Shown here piece by piece: positions 48,446 to 58,961 of a DNA stretch of 64,000 nt. Position 1 is the first letter of the stretch. Every line of letters starts with the position of its first letter. This stretch comes from Ceratorhiza oryzae-sativae (Eukaryota; Basidiomycota; Agaricomycetes; Cantharellales; Ceratobasidiaceae), in NCBI GenBank assembly GCA_030998015.1, contig JARWMV010000235.1:124001-188000 (forward strand). Direction: 5' to 3'. The notes beneath the pieces were generated by a model. That model worked only from the letters and a program-made list of their open reading frames with translations, searched no databases and was not told the origin of the DNA. The position numbers were made by a program, and so were the translations under genes.

Positions 48446-48447
48446 GA

Positions 48448-48823
48448 TGTTGACGATGACAAGTCAGGCGACAAGGAAAAGAGTAGGAAAAAGAAAAGAA
48501 CTTGTATTCGACAAGAGGTCAAGTTCTTGAGGAGCCCTCTGTGAACTTGACCTGGTTTATATACATAGTACAAGCCACATCATAACAAACAAGTCTGTAC
48601 AGTGAGTCATGACTGATAAGAGATAGAAGCAGTAGAAGCGACTGCGGAACTGTGGAATTTCACATCAGAGTTGAAATACATCTTGGTTGTTGGTCCAGAC
48701 CACCCCCTGAATCACATGACACAGATATACCATAAAAGGCAAGTATGTTTGAAGCTGGTCTCATAAAATGTAGTAAATTGAGAAAATATTATAGAGTGGA
48801 TATATGCATGTCAGTTTGTGACA
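48448..48823 (-). repeat. Internal Gypsy LTR (LTR2)
   Basis: 376 bases, same family but more diverged than LTR1 and LTR3 are from each other. It is followed by a 49-base copy of the leader and then LTR3. Confidence 0.88.
48556..48563 (-). promoter_or_regulatory. LTR TATA box
   Basis: TATATAAA on the minus strand, about 33 bases before the TCAAGAACTTGACC site that pairs with the primer-binding site. Present in all three LTRs. Confidence 0.7.
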
Positions 48824-48872
48824 AGTATCCCAGACAACACTGAGACTTACGATTGTCAAGAACTTGACCTGA
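48824..48872 (-). repeat. 49-base duplicated leader segment with second primer site
   Basis: Near-identical to 48399-48447, including the primer-binding site (48856-48870). LTR plus this segment forms a tandem unit of 425 bases. Confidence 0.88.
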
Positions 48873-49248
48873 TGTCGACAACGACAAGTCAGGTGACGAA
48901 GAAAAGAGTAAGAAAGTAAAAGAACTTGTATTCGACAAGAGGTCAAGTTCTTGAGGAGTCCTCTGCAAACTTGACCTGGTTTATATACACAGTACAAGCC
49001 ACATCATAACAAACAAGTCTGTACAGTGAGTCACAACAGATAAGAGATAGAAGCAGTAGAAGCGACTGCGGAACTGCAGAATTTCACATTGGAGTTGAAA
49101 TACATCTTGGTTACCAGTCCGGAACATTCCATGAGTCACATGACACAGATATACCATAAAAGGCAAGTATGTTTTGAAGATGATCTCATAAAATGTAGTA
49201 AATTGAGAAAATATTATAGAGTGGATATATGCGTGTCAGTTTGTGACA
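48873..49248 (-). repeat. Outer 5' LTR of Gypsy (LTR3)
   Basis: 376 bases; followed on the right by CTATG, the target duplication shared with LTR1. Confidence 0.9.
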
Positions 49249-49663
49249 CTATGACTAGATACCAGGGGCTTTGACATTTCACAAACAGCATATCTGGTGT
49301 CTCACACTGGACAGGGCATGAAGCAAGAGAAATGTTGAAGATATTCATGGCTATAATCAAAGGGATACTTACCCAGAAAGCAGTCAAAGCAGCACACTGT
49401 CTCATCAACTTCATGCTCCTTGCCCATGCCTCCTCCTTGACCAACTTGGAACTTGATGAACTTGATGTGCTTCTAGCAAAATTCCATTGATTGAAGGATG
49501 TTTTTGGCCAGACTAAGGATGGAAAGGCTTGTCATTTCCATCTCATCCATAAACTACATATGCTACAGCACTACATGTACATGATACAGCTGTTTGGGAC
49601 ACCAGATGGTTTCAACACTGAAGCACCAGAACAACTCCATATCAACATTGCAAAGGAGCCATA
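49249..49663 (+). pseudogene. Plavaka-type transposase, middle part
   Basis: Continues directly from 41884: QAM/TRYQGL, a TGA where the family has Arg (GL-R-HF), then HFTNSISGVSHWTGHEAREM, FHLIHKLHMLQHYMYMIQLF and LHINIAKEPY. A further stop occurs near 49489. It is cut at 49663 by a solo LTR. Confidence 0.75.
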
Positions 49664-50971
49664 TGTTATGGATCACTAACATTTTCTATTATTTTAGTCT
49701 GCTCTGCTAACCTCAAGCGATGCCTCTGTAATTAAATTGTGAAATACTCGAATTTGTATGCGCTCTGAATTGTACTATTTTCTGTTCCATTAAATAGTAC
49801 AAATTTCCCGCTCTCCAACGCATATTTTATTAAGTTTTTACAATAAGATCTCAGAGAGATATAGAGGTTGCAATATTTCCGCTTATCAGGAGATATTGAT
49901 TACAACATTGCACCACTCATATCTCGGCAACCGCTTACGCTATCAAAGCGATCTTGTGCTCTATCGATAGCTAATCTTCGGCAGTATCTGCTGCCCGAAG
50001 ATCGTCGCGATCCACCAGATCCTCGCGCCGGAATGGCCCAAAGATCATTAGAATCTTACTGGACCATCAATCAAGATCTAATGACTCCAGTGAGTCAGGA
50101 GAGCTTCCCAAATTGATCCAGAAGCTTCTCTGACTCACTTTATGACTCACTGAGATGTAGCCTCTGTTCATTACATGTATATACTATGATAATATGATCT
50201 ACAAGCCAATAGCAGGTCTCAGATGCATCAATGCCTTTGATCCACACCCTGTCTTTACTCTTTTATCCTATACTGGGCTAGGGTGTACCCCAAGTATAGC
50301 AGTACCCTCTTTTGATGATCGCACTGGCATGCATGTATCTATTTGGCTCTGGAATGCCCTCCTCAGGGTATAAAAGGACCTCCTCTGAGGCCCTTCCAGA
50401 CCACCTTCCCTCCTCTACTCAACCCAGACTGGTTATTGGTTTCTTTTCTCTTTCTATTTCTCTTGTCTGTGTGTGATTTCTTATATAACTAGTACTGAGA
50501 AATAAAGTACCATATTAGTTATATACTGTCTGATTCATTGTATCTTATATACAGAGATATATAAGGATACAATATTGCCTGATTGAGTGTGACATTAAGT
50601 ACCAGCTATTAGAGGAAATCTAAGTACCTGTAGCTGAGGAAGTACACGCATTAGGCAGCCCACCATCTATCCTATAAGCTATCACTTAAGTCTAGTATTA
50701 AGATTAGTATCAGTTAGTCCAAGCGACTAGGGCTGAACTACATTTAAGATATCTAAGGGAACCTGACCATAGTAGTCTTGCTCTTTATACCTATAAATTA
50801 GTCAGTTTACACTGTGAAAGATTAAGACTACCTTGAGTGTTACTTGATTGCATTGCAACTACTTTGAGCCTTCTTACTCTAGTCTAAGAAGTATTGAGTA
50901 CAATTAGTGTATACTAACATATCTACATTTACTTAAGCTCTAGGTATTCAAGTGTACCCTGACCTGTAACA
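49664..50971 (+). repeat. Solo LTR, family B, plus orientation
   Basis: 1308 bases from TGTTATGGATC to CTGTAACA, flanked by CCATA on both sides (49659-49663 and 50972-50976). Contains a TATAAAA promoter-like site in GGGTATAAAAGGACC near 50370 and an 82-codon frame (49868-50116) also present in its partner copy. Removing it rejoins the transposase as AKEPYQASNKVEP. Confidence 0.88.
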
Positions 50972-51855
50972 CCATATCAAGCATCTAACAAAGTAGAACC
51001 ACTAGATCAGATGGCAATGTATGTTCAGTGGAAGGAGTCAATAGCTAGGCAACACTATTACTTACAGAAATCTGGGCAGGTTCATCTATCAATGAAACAC
51101 TCCTGTGCTGGTAGCAAGGAGTCAGAAGACAAGGACACCATGGCTGAGGACAAAGTAGGGTATAGCAATGGTGTAGGAGATAGACATCATCATGGTGGAG
51201 CAGCAAGTCAAGTATTCTATCCTGCACCAAGGATGGAGATATCAAAGTGATGCACATGGCTGCACAAGAGTGTCACATGCCTTGCAACAAGCCACAAGGC
51301 ACTTAAATTTATCTCTGCCACAAACAACTTCCTGCATTGCATTCCACTTGCTTGCTCCATCTGCATTCCACCTGTTGACCAACTTGATTCATTTTCTTGC
51401 TGGTCACAATGCACCCTGCAGCACCCCTGCCTGCCATTTAAGCCAACTGAGCTGGCAAAATCTGATGTCATTTGCACATCACCAGCATCAACAGCCTGGC
51501 CTGCTAACTTCAACACTGCACTCATGCTTGCATATCCAGACAACGTAGGGCTTCTTTGTACATGTTATCCATGCCCTATAGTTCTGCTTCTGGCTAACAC
51601 CCTCCAAAGGATATCACACTGTGAGAGTACATGTCATTTTCAAGGTTCCTATTTGCTATCGAAATCTAGGCCTGGATAAGTTAGCATATATCAAGCTCTT
51701 CAAACTGTTTTCACTCTCTTGCACCTTGGTTTTATATACCACCTTGTGCAGCAAGTCTGATGGGGAGCATGATGTTGCTGTGGTGCCACTTTCACTTATT
51801 TGTATGTTGTGCCAACTCACACCTGTGTTTGAGACACTGCAAGATGGTGTGCTTA
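50972..51855 (+). pseudogene. Plavaka-type transposase, 3' part
   Basis: Resumes in frame after the solo LTR: QASNKVEPLDQMAMYVQWKE, SIARQHYYLQKSG, then a low-complexity stretch and FYPAPRMEISK with a stop at about 51248. C-terminal similarity beyond is faint. Confidence 0.6.
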
Positions 51856-53164
51856 TGTTACGGGTCAGGGTACACTTGAATATCTAGAGCTTAAGCAAAT
51901 GTAGATATGTTAGTATACACTAATCATACTCAATACTTCTTAGACTAGAGTAAGAAGGCTCAAAGTAGTTGCAATGCAATCAAGTAACACTCAAGGTAGT
52001 CTTAATCTTTCACAGTGTAAACTGACTAATTTATAGGTATAAAGAGCAAGACTACTATGGTCAGGTTCCCTTAGATATCTTAAATGTAGTTCAGCCCTAG
52101 TCACTTGGACTAACTGATACTAATCTTAATACTAGGCTTTAAGCAATAGCTTATAGGGTAGATGGTGGGCTGCCTAAAGTGTGTACTTCCTCAGCTACAG
52201 GTACTTAGATTTCCTCTAATAGCTGGTACTTAATGTCACACTCAATCAGGCAATATTGTATCCTTATATATCTCTGTATATAAGATACAGTGACTCAGAC
52301 AGTATATAACTAATATGGTACTTTATTCCTCAGTACTAGTTATATAAGAAATCACACACAGACAAGAGAAATAGAAAGAGAAAAGAAACCAATAACCAGT
52401 CTGGGTTGAGTAGAGGAGGGAAGGTGGTCTGGAAGGGCCTCAGAGGAGGTCCTTTTATACCCTGAGGAGGGCATTCCAAAGCCAAATAGATACATGCATG
52501 CCAGTGCGATCATCAAAAGAGGGTACTGCTATACTTGGGGTACACCCTAGCCCAGTATAGGATAAAAGAGTAAAGACAGGGTGTGGATCAAAGGCATTGA
52601 TGCATCTGAGACCTGCTATTGGCTTGTAGATCATATTATCATAGTATATACATGTAATGAACAGAGGCTACATCTCAGTGAGTCATAAAGTGAGTCAGAG
52701 AAGCTTCTGGATCAATTTGGGAAGCTCTCCTGACTCACTGGAGTCATTAGATCTTGATTGATGGTCCAGTAAGATTCTAATGATCTTTGGGCCATTCCGG
52801 CGCAAGGATCTGGTGGATCGCGACGATCTTCGGGCAGCAGATACTGCCGAAGATTAGCTATCGATAGAGCACAAGATCGCTTTGATAGCATAAGCGGTTG
52901 CCGAGATATGAGCAGTGCAATGTTGTAATCAATATCTCCTGATAAGAGGAAATATTGCAACCTCTATATCTCTCTGAGATCTTATTGTAAAAACTTAATA
53001 AAATATGCGTTGGAGAGTGGGAAATTTGTACTATTTAATGGAACAGAAAATAGTACAATTCAGAGCACATACAAATTCAAGTATTTAACAATTTAATTAC
53101 AGAGGCATCGCTTGAGGTTGGCAGAGCAGACTAAAAGAATAGAAAATGTTAGTGATTCATAACA
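51856..53164 (-). repeat. Solo LTR, family B, minus orientation
   Basis: 1309 bases, TGTTACGGGTC...CATAACA, flanked by GCTTA on both sides (51851-51855 and 53165-53169). It is the reverse-orientation copy of 49664-50971 with scattered differences, and keeps the 82-codon frame (52960-52712). Confidence 0.88.
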
Positions 53165-53842
53165 GCTTACAATACCCACTGACACTCTTGATGCTTGCAA
53201 ACATGTTCAATTAAATCCAAACATTGATTACTTCATGTTCAAAGTGATGTGACACTGGCAGCAGCGCTGCCACTTGCTACTGCAGTCCTAGCTTGGCAAG
53301 TATTCTTGTTATACTTTATTTCTAGCATGCTCTCTAACCCTGCTTGCTTTCAGCTTCTCATCATGCAGATCAGTTAGCCAGTCAATTCACTCTCTCCAGT
53401 CCCTTGAACTGTCCTCTGCCCTTTGTTTCCTCTTTAATCCCTAGAATGCTCAATGCAATCTGTAGAATCCTTGTTTCTTTCATGTTTCATATTTTGTCTA
53501 GCTTGTATTGTGAAATCAAATTTAGTGTATTGGCTACAGTGAAATGAATGCATGCTTTGTAGCCTGCAATGTGTCTACCATCACTAAACTCTCTGCTGTA
53601 CCTTTCAGGTCAGTATTGCAAGTAAAAAACCTTAAATTACACAGAAATGTATGCTACAGCTATAGACCAGTAAAAGACATGTGCTAGTCTGGGACCAAGC
53701 AGATTTATTGTGACATAGTCTTTGGGTAGCTAAATCCGACTAACAAGATTTCCAATACCTATATAGGACTAAATGGGCCTGGGGGTGGCTATGTAGCACG
53801 TGTTAGCTTTTGTGGACTAAATAGCCATGTGGGGTTTCCTGA
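53165..53842. other. Right part of composite element
   Basis: CpG-poor remains of the DNA element's 3' region, ending in subterminal TATTTAG / GGACTAAAT-type words near 53700-53840. No gene supported. Confidence 0.4.
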
Positions 53843-54715
53843 TGGAGTGGCAAACTCTTTACACATGTAGTTGCTCATCACAGTTATGCTGTCTGTGGTG
53901 GCCTTGAGCCTGAACCCTCTTTTCAGATCAAGATCTGTCTTGTCAACTTTGTGATTATAGATGTGCATCGTTCATGAAATGGTATGTCATAATATAATGT
54001 TACAGTTATGCATACTCCCCAGCATAGAGCATGGCCAACACTCCTGCCTGCTGCCCCTGCACCTTTGCCCTTTCCAACGACAGGATCAGATTGTATATAA
54101 ATCACCAACTAGCATAATAGAATAAAGCAACATTCTTTTCTATTCCCTCCCTCATCTCCTCTTGTCCTTTCAGTGATAAGAATCCCAGTGAGAGCATGAG
54201 ACAGTGGATGACTTCCTGTAAGAGCTAAAACTAAAGCTAAGCTATTCTAAAGGCGGAGTGATTACAACGTAGAGTAATCAGACATTAATAACTTATGACG
54301 TCATCCACACTTTAGCTTAGATTTGGCCCTTACGGGAAGTCATCTAGTAGAGTTTATACAAACATCCAAGAAGTAAACTCGTCGTGTTCCTCACGTTGGA
54401 TGTGAGGGTCGCTTCACATCGTTCAAACTCGTAGGTAGAATTTGAAGATGTGGATGCTGTCGGCGAAGACTGGATTATATGCTCGGCTGCTGATTTGTTC
54501 CGACCAAAAATAATGATATGAATATTCCCATTTGTGAGGCTCGCAAGGGCTTCGGGGTCCACTCGACCTAAACGAAGCGAACATGAGAATGGTAGAGCCG
54601 AGTCGAGATAAGCACTTACCAATACCGCTAGTTTACACAACAATCAGAGCGGTAGCTCCCAATATCTGGGGGCTTCAGCAAGGTTGGCCGCTCGCACTAT
54701 GGAAAGTGGTGGCAT
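53843..54715 (-). pseudogene. 5' part of a split SDR copy
   Basis: Starts MPPLSIVRAANLAEAP at 54715 like the intact SDR. The Rossmann loop is destroyed, then GNIHIIIFGRNKSAAEHIIQ, YEFERCEATLTSNVRNT and, beyond an inserted MITE, degraded parts matching the SDR up to the block near 34800 (AACTCTTTACACATGTAGTTG). Homology stops at about 53843. The rest of the gene is at 36375-36685. Confidence 0.72.
54206..54345. mobile_element. MITE copy 1 inside the SDR pseudogene
   Basis: 140 bases with imperfect terminal inverted repeats (GGATGACTTCCTGTAAGAGC / GGCCCTTACGGGAAGTCATC), flanked by AGT on both sides. No coding capacity. Nearly identical to 57127-57276. Confidence 0.8.
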
Positions 54716-55732
54716 GAAGAGGGGCAGTGATATACTGTATGGGGCTTTGGTGAAGTTCTGATCTTAAGCAACGCACCTTCATATGAATACTTAAAATCTT
54801 AGCCATTGGATTGCACCAGCATCACAATGGGATACCACCCGGGTTTGGGACTAGGGAGTTGACAGACGGATAATGGTCGGTGGAGACTCCCACTCTTCTG
54901 ATTGACACTCCCATTACCGGCAGGCCTCGGCTATATGCTAGTAGCGCCGAGACCCTCCCCCGGGCTGATATGATATAGCGATCTGCAAACGCTATACACT
55001 CAAGCCCGGCGCAGCAAATACAAGCTGACCGGAGTCCCATGCTTTCGACCGAAAGTGTGCAATACTCACAGAGCTCACTTCAAATAGCGCCCATTTTTCT
55101 TGCTAAACATAAAACCCTGCTTTGGGAAGTGGGTATACCCTGCCTAGAAGTATATATAGTCGTAGTGTGGGCTTGCCTTTAAACCTGTGCCATATAAATA
55201 AGACCCAACATCCTTTCTTGTAGTGGAATCGATTCAATCTCCAACCCATAGGCTAGAGTTTCAGCCTGGAGATTTGAGAACTGTGGTCAACTTCCATGTG
55301 ACCGAGACGCCTAGCACCTGCACTGCAGTCATTCAAACGTATGAGTATCAAAAACCTCCTTGTGGTGCCATGGGAACTTGTGACTCCTAGAGGATTACAA
55401 TGTGCGCCGAAGATGTGCTTCCGGCAACTGGGATGTCTAAACCGATAACTGACCACCAACGAAAACGTTGCAACAAACCTGTGCTACCGGCTGGCCATAC
55501 CCCCGTGATAGGGATATCAAACATCAATGCGGATGTCATCATGCGATACAATTGTGAACCAATGGGTGCCATTCATTGGGCGCCTGTTCTACGCCAGTGT
55601 CTGTGTATATAACAAATGGGGGTGGGGCAAACTTTGATTCCAACCACACACTGGTCTCTCCCGCCTCGTACGTTGAATTCATTTCAGATCACAACTCATC
55701 CTAAAATATCCTCAGGTACCGCTCTTCCCGCA
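54716..55732. other. Intergenic, lipase upstream region
   Basis: No gene supported; open frames at 55253-55612 show no motif. TATATAA at 55606-55612 is a candidate lipase TATA box. Confidence 0.45.
55606..55612 (+). promoter_or_regulatory. Candidate TATA box of the lipase
   Basis: TATATAA ends only 3 bases before an in-frame ATG at 55616, so that ATG is unlikely to be in the transcript; the Met at 55733 is preferred as the start. Confidence 0.45.
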
Positions 55733-56800
55733 ATGTCTATCAACAAAAATGTCTTCCAACAAGTATTCGAAATTTCCGAGGTCGCCAATATGTTATGCGA
55801 TCATAGTGGTACGCATCCAGAGAACAAGCGTCTGGTGAATAAATCGCTCGAGAACATCAATCCCAAATGCGATTTGGCCTGGGGCCCTAGCGCGTGGGAG
55901 AAAAACCCTTCCAATTCATCCCCCGAAAGCGCAGGACGTGATGCTGTGTTTATTGTCAGCGGCAGCTCGATCCCGTTCGATGACGGCATAACATACACAA
56001 CGTACGTGATCGCTGTCGGAGCTACTGGTGGGACCTCGGACCCAATCAGATCAATCGAGGATATTGGCTCAGTCATAGATATCGACCTTTGGGCCAGCTC
56101 AGGCGTGAGCGGCCTTGAGACCGCTCCGCCCTCCATCCCGAACAAAGACTTGGGGGATTCATCCTATATCGCCAATGGTTTTGGACGGGCGGTCTTCAAC
56201 CTAATCAACAGCAAGGCTCCAGTGCCTAGTACTTCGGAAACGCTCCTTCAGTCCGTCCAGCGTGCTGCAGCAGACCCCAACGCCAAAATAGTGTTCACCG
56301 GCCATAGTGTTGGCGGCGCAGTCGCGGCTTTACTTGCATATGTGCTAGCCAAGGTTGGCGTGTTCGGTTCTGCTCCATTTAGCAGGATACATGTCTATCC
56401 AACTGGAGCTCCTTCGCCCGGGAACTCAAAGTTTATCCAGAATTTCAGCAATTACTTCCCCCCGTCTGCAGAGCAGCCCAAAGGCTATCGTAATTGGAAT
56501 CTTAATATTGTCAACCAGTTCGACGTTGTCCCTCACGCCTACGCTAGCCTAGACGACATCCCTTCAATGTACAATCCTCCAAATGACGGCGGATCCAAAC
56601 TCGAGGCCGTGAACGAAGCCATATCTACCCTAAAAGAACAAGCAAATGGGCTATATCGACCGTTCAAATCAAGCACGTTTGAGTCTCCAGTACCCAAACC
56701 ACCCATCGCGCCTGGCTCAGAGGTCGGGTTCTTGCTCTGCGCCGCGCAGCAGCATATTTCCGCATACCAGGCGTACATTCTTGGGCCCAATGCAGACTAG
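55733..56800 (+). CDS. Lipase, class 3 (alpha/beta hydrolase)
   Basis: Single-exon gene, 355 residues from MSINKNVFQQVFE. Lipase_3 family: the nucleophile elbow KIVFTGHSVGGAVAALLAY (Ser in GHSVG), then HVYPTGAPSPGNSKF, the catalytic Asp in NIVNQFDVVPH and a likely catalytic His in AAQQHISAYQAY. Acts on acylglycerols or other esters. No clear signal peptide is seen with this start, nor with the longer one at 55616, so it may be intracellular. No intron is needed, unlike most genes here. The frame is intact. Confidence 0.88.
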   Translation: MSINKNVFQQVFEISEVANMLCDHSGTHPENKRLVNKSLENINPKCDLAWGPSAWEKNPSNSSPESAGRDAVFIVSGSSIPFDDGITYTTYVIAVGATGGTSDPIRSIEDIGSVIDIDLWASSGVSGLETAPPSIPNKDLGDSSYIANGFGRAVFNLINSKAPVPSTSETLLQSVQRAAADPNAKIVFTGHSVGGAVAALLAYVLAKVGVFGSAPFSRIHVYPTGAPSPGNSKFIQNFSNYFPPSAEQPKGYRNWNLNIVNQFDVVPHAYASLDDIPSMYNPPNDGGSKLEAVNEAISTLKEQANGLYRPFKSSTFESPVPKPPIAPGSEVGFLLCAAQQHISAYQAYILGPNAD

Positions 56801-57126
56801 CTCTCACAATGGTATAACGGCAAGCGGGGACCGGCCAACCGCATAGCCCCCCATCTGTCAAGCTAGAAGGAGTCAAGAGAGCCTGAAACATGATATATGT
56901 CGTACTTGTAATGCCTTATGTATAGTCCTACGAACCAATCACCGCCATCCGAATAAGGATCAAATTTTGAACATTAATGCGGTCTATCTAAGTTTATAAT
57001 AAGCAAAATTGGCTAGCACACTCATTGCAATTGCATAAGGCTGATCCATCGCCGATTCAAACAGAATATTTAGATAATGATTAATACTGATATCAATAGC
57101 ATATAGGTAGCTCTAAAGTGGATAGT
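56801..57126. other. Intergenic
   Basis: Lipase 3' side; AT-rich, nothing recognised. Confidence 0.5.
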
Positions 57127-57276
57127 GGATGACTTCCCGTAAGAGCTAAAACTAAAGCTAAGCTATTCTAAAGGCGGAGTGATTACAACGTGGAGTAATC
57201 AGACATTAATAACTTATGACGTCATACAGACTTTAGCTTAGCTTAGCTTAGATTTGGCCCTTACGGGAAGTCATCC
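57127..57276. mobile_element. MITE copy 2
   Basis: 150 bases, TIRs GGATGACTTCCCGTAAG... with AGT on both sides. Differs from copy 1 mainly by an expanded CTTAG run near the right end. A fragment similar to its end lies at about 57300. Confidence 0.8.
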
Positions 57277-57762
57277 AGTCTAGATGTACATTTAGACGTT
57301 CCGGGAAGCTATCCAGTATACAACCGGCTGAAATAGATTTTGCAGAACGTTACATCTAGACAACATGGTTTGTTCGAACATTCACATTTGCCGTTGGGAT
57401 TTATATTTATATTCAGCCGCTAGGCGTAACTAGCTCATGGAAGGTGACTGTACCTCAACGCATTGCGATCGATATCCTGGTGGCGACTAGTTGTTCATTC
57501 GTACTATAATGCAAAAATGAATATTTACTAATGTGGTCGCACTCCCGTTATTGGTTGCTTCATGCTAGAGCCTATCCCTAGCCAAGTGGCTACGCGCCCA
57601 ACATAGTCACTCAACTCCGTTCCTCAGTGGAGTTGCCGGTAGCTAACTCCACAACGCGTGCTGCGTAATGCGGTGAGCTTGACAACATCATGCCCGAACC
57701 GCACGAACAATTCCTATATATCCTCACAGATACGCCGCTACATTCATTGACTCACTCTTCAT
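57277..57762. other. Intergenic
   Basis: No gene seen. Confidence 0.45.
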
Positions 57763-58530
57763 ATGCATCTAGTTGAAATCCCGGTAACGTCTTACGGTGT
57801 TTTTTGCATGTACTCTACTGACGTTTTTGACAGAAAGTCTATTTTTTCGGTCTTTGGCTCGGCCGCAGCCGCACATACAGTTACAGCTGCACCCGCAGAG
57901 TCTTGTTCTAATTCACATTCTATGTGCCTTGTTGGCACGTTCGAACGAAGGATTGGTACTCTTGGCACTCCTTTCAAGAATCGACTCTTGTCCGCTGTGC
58001 CTGGGTGAATCATTCATACCAGGCGCGGTAGAAAATAACCTGAACTGACACGTACTAGTACCACAGCCTACGCAGCGCCCTACAATACTACCAGGGACTG
58101 TAGAACTACTGTCGATGAAGGAGCTAATATGACTGCCAGCCATATCGTGGGCCAGGCTCCTGTTTGCCCAACTAACATTTTATTCCATCCGGTTGCTCGA
58201 AAGGGGCCTCGGCCCTCTACTGTATGCAAAGCGCAATCGACGTAGTCTTCTCATTTGCGCCACTTTCTGATACAGGAACCAATCTAACCGAAGAGGTCAA
58301 GAGCAAAATTGTCGGTAACCTAGATATTAAATCTAGCCCAGAGTTCGTAAATGACTGACCGATTAGCTCGCCGGTAGTAAACCATTCGCCTCGCAACAGA
58401 ATCAATATGGGCAAAACGACCTCGGCTTTTGGGACAGAAGCCACTACGCCGGGGACCCCAACGACGAGCTGATCCCACATCTGCTTTATCGTCTAGATGG
58501 GAGGCGATTGCGCGTTATATGGCGTTATTC
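57763..58530 (+). pseudogene. Cutinase pseudogene
   Basis: Pieces of the cutinase order can be read in changing frames: a leader-like SIFSVFGSAAAAHTV, CLVGTFERRIGTLGTPF (for the LVGTSE..G.GTPL block), VDEGANMTASHIVGQAPVCP, TNLTEEVKSKIVG, PISSPVVNHSP and GDPNDELIPHLLYRLDGR. The nucleophile GYSKG motif is not found, and stops and frame changes separate the blocks. It most resembles the cutinase at 32448-33360 (shared TNLT..VKSK and SPVVN). Confidence 0.65.
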
Positions 58531-58961
58531 ATGCTCTTGCTAATTTATTTTTTTGTATGTAGTATAGCTGTCGCCATAGATATCAACAAGGTGAAGGGGA
58601 GTGTGATTTCGCTGCACAACATCCTTCATCTTACAATAATGTAATTATTAGCATAAGAATGCCACACTAATAAGACCCACGATACACAAGGTTAAACACT
58701 TGAGGGCCAAATTTGTGATGAGGCGCCAATCCATCAATGCAAGTCCGTTCCCTAATTCATGGATCACCGAAGATCATGGCTGTCACATCAAATCACAGCA
58801 ATCACATCAATCACATTTGATCCGTCCCCAAATCCGCTGCTTCCTAGTGTTTGGCTTGCTCATAAGAAGGAGGGGAATAAAAGGGGCTCTCGCCTGGGGC
58901 GTTTCTCCATTCTAAGAGGTCCCCTCGCCTTCCGCTGCACATTCGACACCATCGTTCTATC
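58531..58961. other. Intergenic
   Basis: No gene seen. Confidence 0.45.

Larger units (their letters stand above)
41885..49248 (-). mobile_element. Ty3/Gypsy chromodomain LTR retrotransposon with three LTRs
   Basis: Minus-strand element: 3' LTR 41885-42260, polypurine tract, pol, gag, leader ORFs, an internal LTR 48448-48823 and the outer 5' LTR 48873-49248. The outer LTRs are flanked by the 5-bp duplication CTATG, and removing the element restores the host transposase reading QAMTRYQG. The pol order protease-RT-RNase H-integrase-chromodomain is that of chromoviruses (Tf1/sushi relatives). It is inactivated at least by one stop in pol. Confidence 0.92.
36686..53842. mobile_element. Composite 17.2-kb insertion (Plavaka-type element with nested retroelements)
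   Basis: Lies between the two halves of one SDR pseudogene. It contains a DUF6532 gene (minus), a divergent Plavaka-type transposase (plus), a Gypsy element and two solo LTRs inside the transposase. Subtracting the retroelements leaves about 7.2 kb for the original DNA element. Both ends carry similar TATTTAG / TAGTC-rich subterminal sequence (36690-36900 and 53700-53840), but exact terminal repeats and target duplication could not be fixed by eye. Confidence 0.6.

Noticed and set aside
49664..53164. A single foldback transposon with 1.3-kb terminal inverted repeats
   Set aside because: Each arm has TG...CA ends and its own 5-bp target duplication, and the transposase reading frame continues between them, so these are two solo LTRs.
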